Assembly (NCBI GenBank): GCA_019234745.1
Contig: JAFAKZ010000223.1
Span: 1-11,106 of the forward strand
Direction of reading: 5' to 3'
DNA: 11,106 bases
From: Burkholderiales bacterium
Lineage (GTDB): Bacteria > Pseudomonadota > Gammaproteobacteria > Burkholderiales > Chitinimonadaceae
In this document: positions 4,661 through 11,106 of the stretch, one piece after another
How positions within the stretch are numbered: the first letter of the stretch is position 1
How the letters are laid out: every line of letters starts with the position of its first letter
Made by a program: the position numbers and the translations under genes
Notes under the pieces: model-generated
Told to the model about the DNA's origin: nothing
Databases searched by the model: none
What the model saw: only the letters and a program-made list of their open reading frames with translations

Positions 4661-7228
4661 ATGAACGCTCCTCTTTCCATCATCGAACTGCGCAAGAATC
4701 TGCAAGCGAGCCGCGCCTCGCTACACGACGGATATCACGACCCGGACAAGGTCGTGCAGTTGCTGGAGGTCGAAACGCGGGTGGTCGACGCCTTCCTGAT
4801 CGAACGGTGGCGTGAGACGGAGATCGCGGCCTCGGTCGCGCTGATCGCCGTGGGTGGCTATGGCCGTGGGCAACTCTTCCCCGGCTCGGACATTGACCTG
4901 CTCATCCTGTTGCCGGAAGTGGTGCCGCAGGCCGTGCTGGACAAGCTCGAGTCCTTCATCGGCATCCTGTGGGACCTAGGCCTGGAAGTAGGACACAGCG
5001 TACGCACTCTGGCGCAGTGCCTGGAGGAAGCGGGCAAAGACATTACCGTCCAGACGACCCTGTTGGAAACGCGGCTGTTGGCTGGCAGCGGCGCTGCCTA
5101 CAACGAGTTGGTCGAATCCGTACATCGCGCGCTCGACGTGCGGGCGTTTTTCGAAGCCAAGCTGCTGGAGCAACAGCAGCGGCATGAGCGCTACCAGGGT
5201 TCCGTCAACAAGCTGGAACCCAACGTCAAGGAAGCGCCTGGCGGCCTGCGCGACCTGCATCTGATCCTGTGGCTGGCGCGCGCCTGCAACCTTGGCCACG
5301 ACTGGGCCGGCCTGCACAAGGCCAAGATGCTCACGGGTCAGGAGATGCGCAAACTCAAGCGCGCGGAGCGCATGCTCTGCTCCTTCCGCGTGGCCCTGCA
5401 CCTCACGGCAGCACGGCGCGAAGACCGTATCCTGTTCGACTACCAGAACGCGCTGGCGAAGCGCTTCGGCTACGCCGACACCACCGCCGCGCGCGCCAGC
5501 GAACAGTTGATGGCCGTCTACTATTTGTCGGCCCGCATCGTGTCGCAGCTGCAGCCCTTGCTGATCCAGGCCTTCCGGCGCCGCCTGTACGGCAATGTGC
5601 AGATCGAGACGCAGCCCCTCAATGTGCGTTTCGTCGTGCGCGACGGACTGCTGGAGATCGCCAGGCCGGACGTCTACGAGAAGACGCCGTCGGCCATCCT
5701 CGAAACTTTCCTACTGCTGCAGCAGCACCCGGAGCTGAGCGGTATCGGCGCCGACACGCTGCGCGCCCTTTGGCACGCTCGTCCGCACATCAACGCAGCC
5801 TTCCGGCGCGACCCCGTCAACAAGAACCTGTTCCTGGAAATCATCCGCCAGCCCGTCGGCACCACGCGCGTGATGCGCCGCATGAACCGCTACGGTGTGC
5901 TGGGCCGCTACATCCCCGCCTTCGGCAAGATCGTCGGGCGCATGCAGCACGACCTGTTCCACGTATACACAGTGGATGAACATATCCTGATGGTGCTGCG
6001 CAATCTGCGCCGCTTTGCCACGCCCGCCTTCAACCACGAGTACCCCCATTGCTCACAGCTGATTGAAACCTTCGACCGGCCAGAGGTGCTCTACCTGGCA
6101 GCCCTGTTCCACGATATCGGCAAGGGCCGCGGCGGTGACCATTCCCAGCTCGGTAAGGTGGACGCACGCGAATTCTGCACATCGCACGGTCTGCCCAAGG
6201 AGGACGTCGACCTAGTGAGCTGGCTAGTGGAACACCACCTGACCATGTCGAGCGTGGCACAGAAGCAGGATGTGTACGACCCCGATACGGTCGAGCGCTT
6301 CGCTCAGGTCGTGCGCGACGAGCGGCACCTCAGTGCCCTCTACCTGCTCACCGTGGCCGACATCCGCGGCACCAGCCCCAAGGTATGGAACGCCTGGAAG
6401 GCCAAGCTGCTGGAAGACCTGTTCAACGCCACACGCCGCTATCTCTCTGGCGAGACGCTGAACGCCAACGACGCGCTGTCGGAGCGACGCGAGGAGGCGC
6501 GCGGCATCATGCGCCGCTTCGGCCTGCGCGACGACGCGCACATGGCGTTCTGGAAGACGCTCGACCCCGTCTACTTCCTGCGCCACGATTCATCCGAAAT
6601 TGCCTGGCATGCGCGCATCCTCAATAGCCGTTTCGAGCAGAACGAAGTGCTGGTGCGCGCCCGCGTCGGCGACGCAGGCGAGGGCCTGCAGGTATTGATC
6701 TACTGCCACGACCGTCCCGACCTGTTCGCCCGCATCTGCGCCTTTTTTGAGCGCGCCGGCTACAGTATTTTCGACGCCAAGATCTACACCACGCTCAAGG
6801 GCTACGCGCTCGACAGCTTCTTCGTCAACATTCCAGGCGACGGCGAGGCGGAATACCGCGACTTCGTCGGTTACATCGAATATGAACTCGCCCAGCTGAT
6901 CGAACGGGCCGAGCCCCTGCCCTCGCCCGTCACCGGCCGCCTGAGCCGCGCGCTCAAGCACTTCCCCCTGCAGCCGCAGGTACTGATACGCGCCGACGAC
7001 AAGCAGAAGCTGCACATCCTCTCGCTCGTGGCCGGCGACCGGCCCGGCCTGCTGTCGCGCATCGCGCGCGTGCTGTCGGCGCATAGCATTGTCATTCACT
7101 CCGCCAAGATCATGACGCTCGGCGAGCGCGCGGAAGACACCTTCACCATATCCGGCCATACCCTGGGCGACCCGAAGTCCCTGGTACGCCTGGAGGCCGA
7201 CCTGATGGATCATCTACGCGTGCAGTGA
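4661..7228 (+). CDS. glnD: Bifunctional PII uridylyltransferase / uridylyl-removing enzyme
   Basis: This gene encodes 855 residues; family members run from about 850 to 900. GlnD senses glutamine and attaches or removes UMP on PII proteins (GlnB/GlnK), thereby steering glutamine synthetase and NtrB/NtrC. The domains run in order. The nucleotidyltransferase has GGYGRGQLFPGSDIDLLIL (65-83), including the Asp77/Asp79 metal pair. A GlnD linker helix region contains KEAPGGLRDLH (190-200). The HD domain has LFHDIGKGRGGDHS (482-495) and HH at 525-526, for UMP removal. Two C-terminal ACT domains (about 677-750 and 785-855) each carry a DRPGL- or DRPDL-type segment (684-688, 793-797) and bind glutamine. 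All catalytic motifs look intact. No strong Shine-Dalgarno precedes the ATG, and translation may be coupled to the GNAT gene 30 bp upstream. The PII genes are not in the window. Confidence 0.97.
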   Translation: MNAPLSIIELRKNLQASRASLHDGYHDPDKVVQLLEVETRVVDAFLIERWRETEIAASVALIAVGGYGRGQLFPGSDIDLLILLPEVVPQAVLDKLESFIGILWDLGLEVGHSVRTLAQCLEEAGKDITVQTTLLETRLLAGSGAAYNELVESVHRALDVRAFFEAKLLEQQQRHERYQGSVNKLEPNVKEAPGGLRDLHLILWLARACNLGHDWAGLHKAKMLTGQEMRKLKRAERMLCSFRVALHLTAARREDRILFDYQNALAKRFGYADTTAARASEQLMAVYYLSARIVSQLQPLLIQAFRRRLYGNVQIETQPLNVRFVVRDGLLEIARPDVYEKTPSAILETFLLLQQHPELSGIGADTLRALWHARPHINAAFRRDPVNKNLFLEIIRQPVGTTRVMRRMNRYGVLGRYIPAFGKIVGRMQHDLFHVYTVDEHILMVLRNLRRFATPAFNHEYPHCSQLIETFDRPEVLYLAALFHDIGKGRGGDHSQLGKVDAREFCTSHGLPKEDVDLVSWLVEHHLTMSSVAQKQDVYDPDTVERFAQVVRDERHLSALYLLTVADIRGTSPKVWNAWKAKLLEDLFNATRRYLSGETLNANDALSERREEARGIMRRFGLRDDAHMAFWKTLDPVYFLRHDSSEIAWHARILNSRFEQNEVLVRARVGDAGEGLQVLIYCHDRPDLFARICAFFERAGYSIFDAKIYTTLKGYALDSFFVNIPGDGEAEYRDFVGYIEYELAQLIERAEPLPSPVTGRLSRALKHFPLQPQVLIRADDKQKLHILSLVAGDRPGLLSRIARVLSAHSIVIHSAKIMTLGERAEDTFTISGHTLGDPKSLVRLEADLMDHLRVQ

Positions 7229-7246
7229 GCCGGATTTATTTCCGGC
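7229..7246 (+). terminator. Hairpin after glnD, weak terminator candidate
   Basis: GCCGGA (7229-7234) pairs with TCCGGC (7241-7246) around a TTTATT loop, directly after the glnD stop. No T run follows, so it may only stabilise the 3' end. Its position supports glnD as the end of its transcript. Confidence 0.35.
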
Positions 7247-7304
7247 GCGTGTCAGCAATTTCCCCTTTGATGCGTTCTAAGCATTATCCACCTAGCGGAT
7301 TTAG

Positions 7305-9173
7305 ATGATGCCTGCCCTGTCACGTCGCCTGTTCGCCAGCTGCATTGCAGCTTTCGCCGCTGTCGCCGCCCTGGCCGATGCCGATCCACCCAGCATCGTC
7401 GCCGCCCTTACCTACTTCAACGGCACCGTCACGTACGCGCCCGCAGGGAGCGACGACTGGGCCTACGCCACGCTCAACCGCCCCTTCACGACGGGCGACC
7501 GGCTGTGGACCGATCAGGGTGGCCGGGCCGAACTGCATGTAGGCACGACGGCTGTACGCCTCGATTCGCAAACCAGCCTGGACTTGGCCGACGTCGAGGA
7601 CCAACAACTGGCCCTACACATCAGCCAAGGCTCCATGGGTGTGCGCGTGCAGCAGCTCTATAGCGGGCAGGCAGTGGAGATCGACACGCCGCAATTCGCG
7701 CTGGTGATACGCAGCCCCGGCCACTACCGGGTGGACGTATCGCCCGGTGACGACACGACACGCGTCTCCATGGGTGACGGCGACGCCGTGCTGACGGACG
7801 TGAGCGGCAACCAGATGGAGCTACAGGGCCCGCAGAACCTGCTATTTGGCACGGATGGCGAGCGAGAGATCGATGCCGACCCCGGTCTCGTCTACGACGG
7901 CTTCGAGCAGTGGGTGGAGGCCCGCGACCACTATGACGACAACTCGCAAACGGTGCGCTATGTGTCACGCGAGGTGATCGGCTACGAGAACCTGGACAGC
8001 TACGGCAGCTGGGAACAGGACGCCACCTACGGCCCGGTGTGGATTCCGCAGACGGTCGTCGTCGGTTGGGCGCCCTACCGCGACGGCCACTGGACCTGGA
8101 TCGCCCCCTGGGGCTGGACCTGGGTGGATAACGCCCCCTGGGGGTTTGCACCCTTCCACTACGGCCGTTGGGTATTCGGCCCGCACGGATGGTGCTGGGT
8201 GCCCGGCCCACGCTACTCGCACCCGATCTACGCCCCTGCACTCGTCGTGTTCGCCTCTGGCGGCCACGACGGGCCGCGCCTAGGCCACCCTAACGTGACT
8301 TGGTTCCCGCTCGGTCCGAACGAGCCGTATATGCCGGGTTATCGCACCAGCACGACCTACCAGGTCAACCTGAACCACAATATCGGCCTGCGCACGATTC
8401 CCCTGACGGGCTATGTCAATCAACAGAAGGGCAACGCCATCACTTCCGTGACGGCGGAAACCTTCATGGGCGGGCATGTATCACCGCGTGACCACGTGAC
8501 GCTGTCGGCAGACAAGCTCGCAGGCGCCAGTGCAGCCTCCACAGTGCAGATCGCACCGGGCGCGCATAGCGTATTCGGCGCCAGCCCTGCTGCGCGCAAC
8601 CCGGTGGCTGTGCCGCGCGCCGTCGTCTCCGTGCACCCGCAGGTCACGCCGCCCGCCCTACAGGACAGCTTGGCTAAGCACTATGTCCAAAGCAGCGGCG
8701 CCGTGGCGGGCGTACGGCCGTGGCAGCCGGTAGCGACGCAAGCGCCCGTACGGCAACTGCCGCCCGTAAACCGTGCCGTGCCCGTGCAAGCACATACCAC
8801 CCCCAGCTATGCGCCGGCGCAGACCACCGAACGTACGGTCAATACGGGCAGTTATGTGCAACGGCCGGTTGTCGTGCCGCGGCAAAACGAACCCGTGGTG
8901 TCCGCACCGGTGCAGCAGCCCGTCGTCATTCCTCGCCCTGTCGAGCAACCACGGCAGATTGTCGAGCCTCGCCAGCCGGTCCAGGTGCTACCGCAACAGC
9001 AAGCGCAGCGGCAGGAGCCCCCGCACGTAACGGTGATCGAAGCGCCGCACCCGGTCGCCATACCCGAGCCGCGCCAGGCGGCGCCGCAGATGACGGCACC
9101 TGCCCCGCGCCAAGAGCGAAACGAACCACGCAATCAGCGCGAGGACGACAAGGACCGTAACAAGCACAATTGA
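7305..9173 (+). CDS. Exported FecR-domain / DUF6600 protein with Pro/Gln-rich tail
   Basis: This gene encodes 622 residues. A signal peptide (basic R7-R8, hydrophobic 9-24, cleavage likely after ALA at 22-24) predicts export to the periplasm or surface. Residues about 31-182 form a FecR-like domain: an opening GTVTYAPAG, a GGRAELHVG segment (72-80), then repeated beta-strand segments. Residues about 228-345 are extremely rich in Trp, Tyr, Gly and Pro, with spaced motifs such as YGSW, GPVWIP, GWAPYRDGHWTW and APWGWTWVDNAPWGFAPFHYGRW. This is the DUF6600 pattern. From about 440 to the end the protein is Pro/Gln/Val-rich with PVV and PRQ repeats and finishes in a highly charged stretch; it is probably disordered. 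No FecI sigma factor or TonB receptor is nearby and there is no transmembrane anchor beyond the signal, so it is not a standard FecR anti-sigma regulator. The role is unknown; an envelope-associated structural or binding protein is plausible. The ATG at 7308 is an equally possible start. Confidence 0.85.
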   Translation: MMPALSRRLFASCIAAFAAVAALADADPPSIVAALTYFNGTVTYAPAGSDDWAYATLNRPFTTGDRLWTDQGGRAELHVGTTAVRLDSQTSLDLADVEDQQLALHISQGSMGVRVQQLYSGQAVEIDTPQFALVIRSPGHYRVDVSPGDDTTRVSMGDGDAVLTDVSGNQMELQGPQNLLFGTDGEREIDADPGLVYDGFEQWVEARDHYDDNSQTVRYVSREVIGYENLDSYGSWEQDATYGPVWIPQTVVVGWAPYRDGHWTWIAPWGWTWVDNAPWGFAPFHYGRWVFGPHGWCWVPGPRYSHPIYAPALVVFASGGHDGPRLGHPNVTWFPLGPNEPYMPGYRTSTTYQVNLNHNIGLRTIPLTGYVNQQKGNAITSVTAETFMGGHVSPRDHVTLSADKLAGASAASTVQIAPGAHSVFGASPAARNPVAVPRAVVSVHPQVTPPALQDSLAKHYVQSSGAVAGVRPWQPVATQAPVRQLPPVNRAVPVQAHTTPSYAPAQTTERTVNTGSYVQRPVVVPRQNEPVVSAPVQQPVVIPRPVEQPRQIVEPRQPVQVLPQQQAQRQEPPHVTVIEAPHPVAIPEPRQAAPQMTAPAPRQERNEPRNQREDDKDRNKHN

Positions 9174-9192
9174 TCCTGCATCGACATAATGA

Positions 9193-9224
9193 ACAACGCC
9201 GGCTCCTGCCGGCGTTGTCTTGTT
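9193..9224. terminator. Terminator hairpin between the FecR/DUF6600 gene and suhB
   Basis: An 11-bp perfect stem (ACAACGCCGGC at 9193-9203 with GCCGGCGTTGT at 9208-9218) closes a TCCT loop. A broken T-rich tail (CTTGTT) follows on the plus strand and TTCATTAT on the minus strand. It lies between two convergent genes and probably serves both. Confidence 0.75.
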
Positions 9225-9242
9225 ACGTCGAGCGACGATCAA

Positions 9243-10025
9243 TCAGTTCGTATGCGCTTGCAGCGTCTGCAGCAGCGGTGCAAATACCTTAGGCGTGCCA
9301 GCCACGACATTGCCGCTCTCCAGATAGCCCGTTTCACCGTCCAGGTCGGTGATCAGGCCGCCGGCTTCCAGGATGATCAGGCTGCCTGCAGCGATATCCC
9401 AGGGCGACAGGCCCAGCTCCCAGAAGCCATCGAAGCGGCCGCAGGCCACGTAGGCCAGGTCCAGCGCAGCGGCGCCCGGGCGGCGCACGCCGGCCGTCTT
9501 CTGCACCACGTCCTTGAACATGCCCATATAGGTGTCGAGCTTGCTGAAGTTACTGTAGGGGAAGCCTGTGCAGACCAGCGCATCGGACAGCTCGCGCGTC
9601 TTGGAAACGCGGATGCGGCGGTCATTCAGGAAGGCGCCGGCGCCACGGCTACCGGTAAACAGGTCGTTGCGGTTCGGGTCGTAGATCACGGCCTGCGTGA
9701 TCTGGCCACGGTGTTCCAGGGCGATGGAGACGCAGTACTGCGGGAAGCCATGCAGGTAGTTCGTGGTGCCATCGAGCGGATCGATGATCCAGGTGTACTC
9801 GTTGTCGCCGCGGGCACCGCCCTCTTCCGCTAAAATAGCGTGCTTGGGATACGCTTCCAGCAGGGTGTCGACGATGGCCGCTTCGGCCGCGCGGTCGACT
9901 TCGGTAACGAAGCTATTGTGTTCCTTGCGCTCGACGCGGATCACGTCGAGGTTGTTCGAGGCGCGCTGGATAACAGAAGCGGCGCGGCGGGCGGCCTTGA
10001 TGGCGGTGTTGAGCATCGGATGCAT
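9243..10025 (-). CDS. suhB: Inositol-1-monophosphatase / SuhB family
   Basis: This gene encodes 260 residues, close to E. coli SuhB (267). The family uses Mg(II) to dephosphorylate inositol monophosphate. E. coli SuhB also joins the rRNA antitermination complex with NusA, NusB and NusG, which may be its main job. Metal ligands are Glu67 (in LAEEGG), Asp82 and Asp85 (in IDPLDGTTNYLHG, 81-93) and Asp210 (in LSPWDIAAG, 206-214). The frame is open upstream to 10259. The ATG at 10025 is chosen because MHPMLNTAIKAARRA matches the family N-terminus, a Shine-Dalgarno precedes it, and the longer form would overlap trmJ. The gene is divergent from trmJ, an arrangement common in proteobacteria. The 3' end faces the shared terminator at 9193-9224. 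Confidence 0.95.
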   Translation of the reverse strand: MHPMLNTAIKAARRAASVIQRASNNLDVIRVERKEHNSFVTEVDRAAEAAIVDTLLEAYPKHAILAEEGGARGDNEYTWIIDPLDGTTNYLHGFPQYCVSIALEHRGQITQAVIYDPNRNDLFTGSRGAGAFLNDRRIRVSKTRELSDALVCTGFPYSNFSKLDTYMGMFKDVVQKTAGVRRPGAAALDLAYVACGRFDGFWELGLSPWDIAAGSLIILEAGGLITDLDGETGYLESGNVVAGTPKVFAPLLQTLQAHTN

Positions 10026-10032
10026 GGTCTTG

Positions 10033-10037
10033 TCCTT
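10033..10037 (-). promoter_or_regulatory. Ribosome binding site of suhB
   Basis: AAGGA on the minus strand lies 7 nt before the ATG at 10025. It decides this start over upstream in-frame ATGs. Confidence 0.75.
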
Positions 10038-10185
10038 GGCGGCGGGCAGCAATGGCAAATTGGCTTCCCTCCGAGGAACAATAGACGAAGCCGCCTGCGA
10101 TAGGCGACTCGACATGCGATGCGGCGGGAAGCAAAGAACGAACAAACGACGCGAGGCAGATGCCCGTATCGTTGATTTTGAGCGG

Positions 10186-10213
10186 ATTTTACGCGAAACC
10201 AGCAAATGAATAA
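10186..10213 (-). promoter_or_regulatory. Candidate promoter of suhB overlapping the trmJ start
   Basis: On the minus strand TAAAAT (10186-10191) resembles a -10, with a poor -35 TTATTC at 10208-10213 (16-nt spacing). It would give a leader of about 155 nt and overlap the first codons of trmJ. Support is weak. Confidence 0.2.
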
Positions 10214-10946
10214 ACCAGAAGCCAACGTTCTCGACCGGATTCGCGTCGTCCTCTCCCACACCAGCCTGCCGCGCAATATCGGCTCGGTGGCACGCGCCAT
10301 GAAGACCATGGGCCTCTCGCGCCTCGTACTGGTGAACCCCAAGCGTTTCCCCGACCCAGAAGCGTTGACACTTGCCTCCGGCGCGACCGACATCCTCGAA
10401 AAGGCCGAGATCGTCGATACGCTGGATGCGGGCCTGGTCGGCTGCACCCAGGTCGTCGCGCTATCGGCACGCCGGCGTGAATTGACCGTACCCGTGCAGA
10501 ACCCGCGCGAGCTCGCACCCTTTCTGTTGTCGCGTTGTATGGTGGGCGAAGACGTGGCCATCGTTTTTGGTACGGAGATGTCCGGCCTCAGCAATGAGGA
10601 AGTACGCCGCTGCAACCGCGTCGTGTCGATCCCGGCCAATCCGGAATATTCCTCGCTCAACCTAGCGCAAGCCGTGCAGGTGATTGCCTACGAGCTGCGC
10701 ATGACACTCGACACAGACCTGAGCCACCTGAACGAAGTGCATGAGCTGGCCAGCCACGACGATATCGAGCGCTTCCACGCCGATATGGAAAGTACCCTCA
10801 TCAAGATCGGCTTCCTGAACCCGGACAACCCCAAGCGCCTGATGCCACGCTTGCGGCGGCTGTTTGGACGGGTGCAGCTGGAGAAGGTAGAGATCGATAT
10901 TCTGCGCGGCATGCTGCGCGCGGCGCGCGAGGGACGGCGACACTAG
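10206..10946 (+). CDS. trmJ: tRNA (cytidine/uridine-32-2'-O-)methyltransferase TrmJ
   Basis: This gene encodes 246 residues, equal to E. coli TrmJ. It is a SPOUT-class (SpoU/TrmH) enzyme that methylates the 2'-OH of C32 or U32 in tRNA anticodon loops using S-adenosylmethionine. The three SpoU motifs are complete: NIGSVARAMKTMGL (24-37) with the catalytic-type Arg30, VAIVFGTEMSGLSNEE (117-132), and IPANPEYSSLNLAQAV (142-157), which forms the knotted cofactor site. The C-terminal helical extension (about 165-246) distinguishes TrmJ from TrmL. The start is divergent from suhB with 180 bp between the two ATGs. No clear Shine-Dalgarno is seen, but the N-terminus aligns with the family after a short extension. 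A long inverted repeat begins just after the stop, leaving the coding sequence whole. Confidence 0.95.
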   Translation: MNKPEANVLDRIRVVLSHTSLPRNIGSVARAMKTMGLSRLVLVNPKRFPDPEALTLASGATDILEKAEIVDTLDAGLVGCTQVVALSARRRELTVPVQNPRELAPFLLSRCMVGEDVAIVFGTEMSGLSNEEVRRCNRVVSIPANPEYSSLNLAQAVQVIAYELRMTLDTDLSHLNEVHELASHDDIERFHADMESTLIKIGFLNPDNPKRLMPRLRRLFGRVQLEKVEIDILRGMLRAAREGRRH

Positions 10947-10971
10947 GGAGCCTCTGATCAAGTACCCGGGT

Positions 10972-11078
10972 CGCGCTGGGCCGAGTCTTGGGGCAAGACG
11001 ATGGCACAACGAGCGCCGCCTAACGGGTTAGGTCAGTGAGTTGTGCCGAAGTATTGCCCCAAGAATCGACCCAGCCCG
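10972..11078. repeat. Long imperfect palindrome after trmJ
   Basis: Two 39-nt arms (10972-11010 and 11040-11078) pair without any gap around a 29-nt centre. There are 32 Watson-Crick pairs, one G-T pair and six mismatches. The best blocks are TCTTGGGGCAA (10986-10996) with TTGCCCCAAGA (11054-11064), and GGCACAAC (11003-11010) with GTTGTGCC (11040-11047). A small hairpin CCTAA-CGGG-TTAGG fits inside the centre. No T run follows. Between the trmJ stop and the arms is GGAGCCTCTGATCAAG, which has the look of an insertion-sequence terminal repeat. The element may be an IS end, a MITE-like repeat, or the gene of a structured RNA. No transposase is seen before the window ends 28 bp beyond. Confidence 0.8.
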
Positions 11079-11106
11079 GAGGGTTTGCCCGGATTTTGGC
11101 CTGCTG

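Noticed and set aside
5269..5979. 236-codon plus-strand open frame inside glnD
   Set aside because: It is an alternate frame of glnD, Arg/Ala/Pro-rich, with no domain or ribosome site.
7305..9173. Classical FecR iron-citrate anti-sigma regulator
   Set aside because: There is no FecI or FecA neighbour and no cytoplasmic anti-sigma domain. A cleavable signal peptide and DUF6600 architecture indicate a different type of protein.
10026..10259. N-terminal extension of suhB by 78 residues (frame open to 10259)
   Set aside because: It would overlap the start of divergent trmJ, has no SuhB similarity, and the ATG at 10025 has a ribosome site and the family N-terminus.
1..11106. CRISPR array, tRNA, rRNA or phage/defence genes
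   Set aside because: No regularly spaced direct repeats, tRNA cloverleaf or rRNA sequence, and no integrase, nuclease or toxin-type genes were seen on either strand.

Overview
The window looks like an ordinary chromosomal stretch from a betaproteobacterium (Burkholderiales or Neisseriales type; the genus cannot be told from the sequence alone). The grounds are GC-rich coding DNA with strongly G/C-ending codons, an acetoacetyl-CoA reductase of the polyhydroxybutyrate pathway, a GlnD of about 855 residues, a suhB/trmJ divergent pair, and a FecR + DUF6600 secreted protein. Eight protein genes are supported. One is cut by the left window edge, and seven look intact.

Left block (1-1660): the 5' part of zapE (cell-division ATPase) runs leftward off the window. 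It is divergent from phaB, which makes (R)-3-hydroxybutyryl-CoA for storage polymer. phaB ends at a strong hairpin terminator shared with the convergent gene on its right.

Second block (1670-3199): a secreted Phi-1/EXORDIUM-like protein is encoded on the minus strand. Behind its start lies the only long non-coding stretch of the window (588 bp). Its GC-rich half is full of inverted repeats. Its AT-rich half carries a good Fur-box match with no recognisable iron gene beside it.

Central block (3200-7228): map (methionine aminopeptidase) has its own terminator. It is followed by a GNAT acetyltransferase and glnD (PII uridylyltransferase, nitrogen sensing), which are 30 bp apart and probably co-transcribed.

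Right block (7305-11106): a 622-residue exported FecR/DUF6600 protein with a Trp/Tyr-rich middle and a Pro/Gln-rich tail converges on suhB. suhB is divergent from trmJ (tRNA Cm32/Um32 methyltransferase). Directly after the trmJ stop is a long gap-free imperfect palindrome (39-nt arms, 32 Watson-Crick pairs). It looks like the end of a mobile element, a MITE-like repeat or a structured RNA.

Most of the window is housekeeping. No defence system, CRISPR array, tRNA or rRNA was seen. The parts most worth a second look are the palindrome after trmJ, the orphan Fur box with its structured neighbour, and the EXORDIUM-like protein with an HExxE motif.
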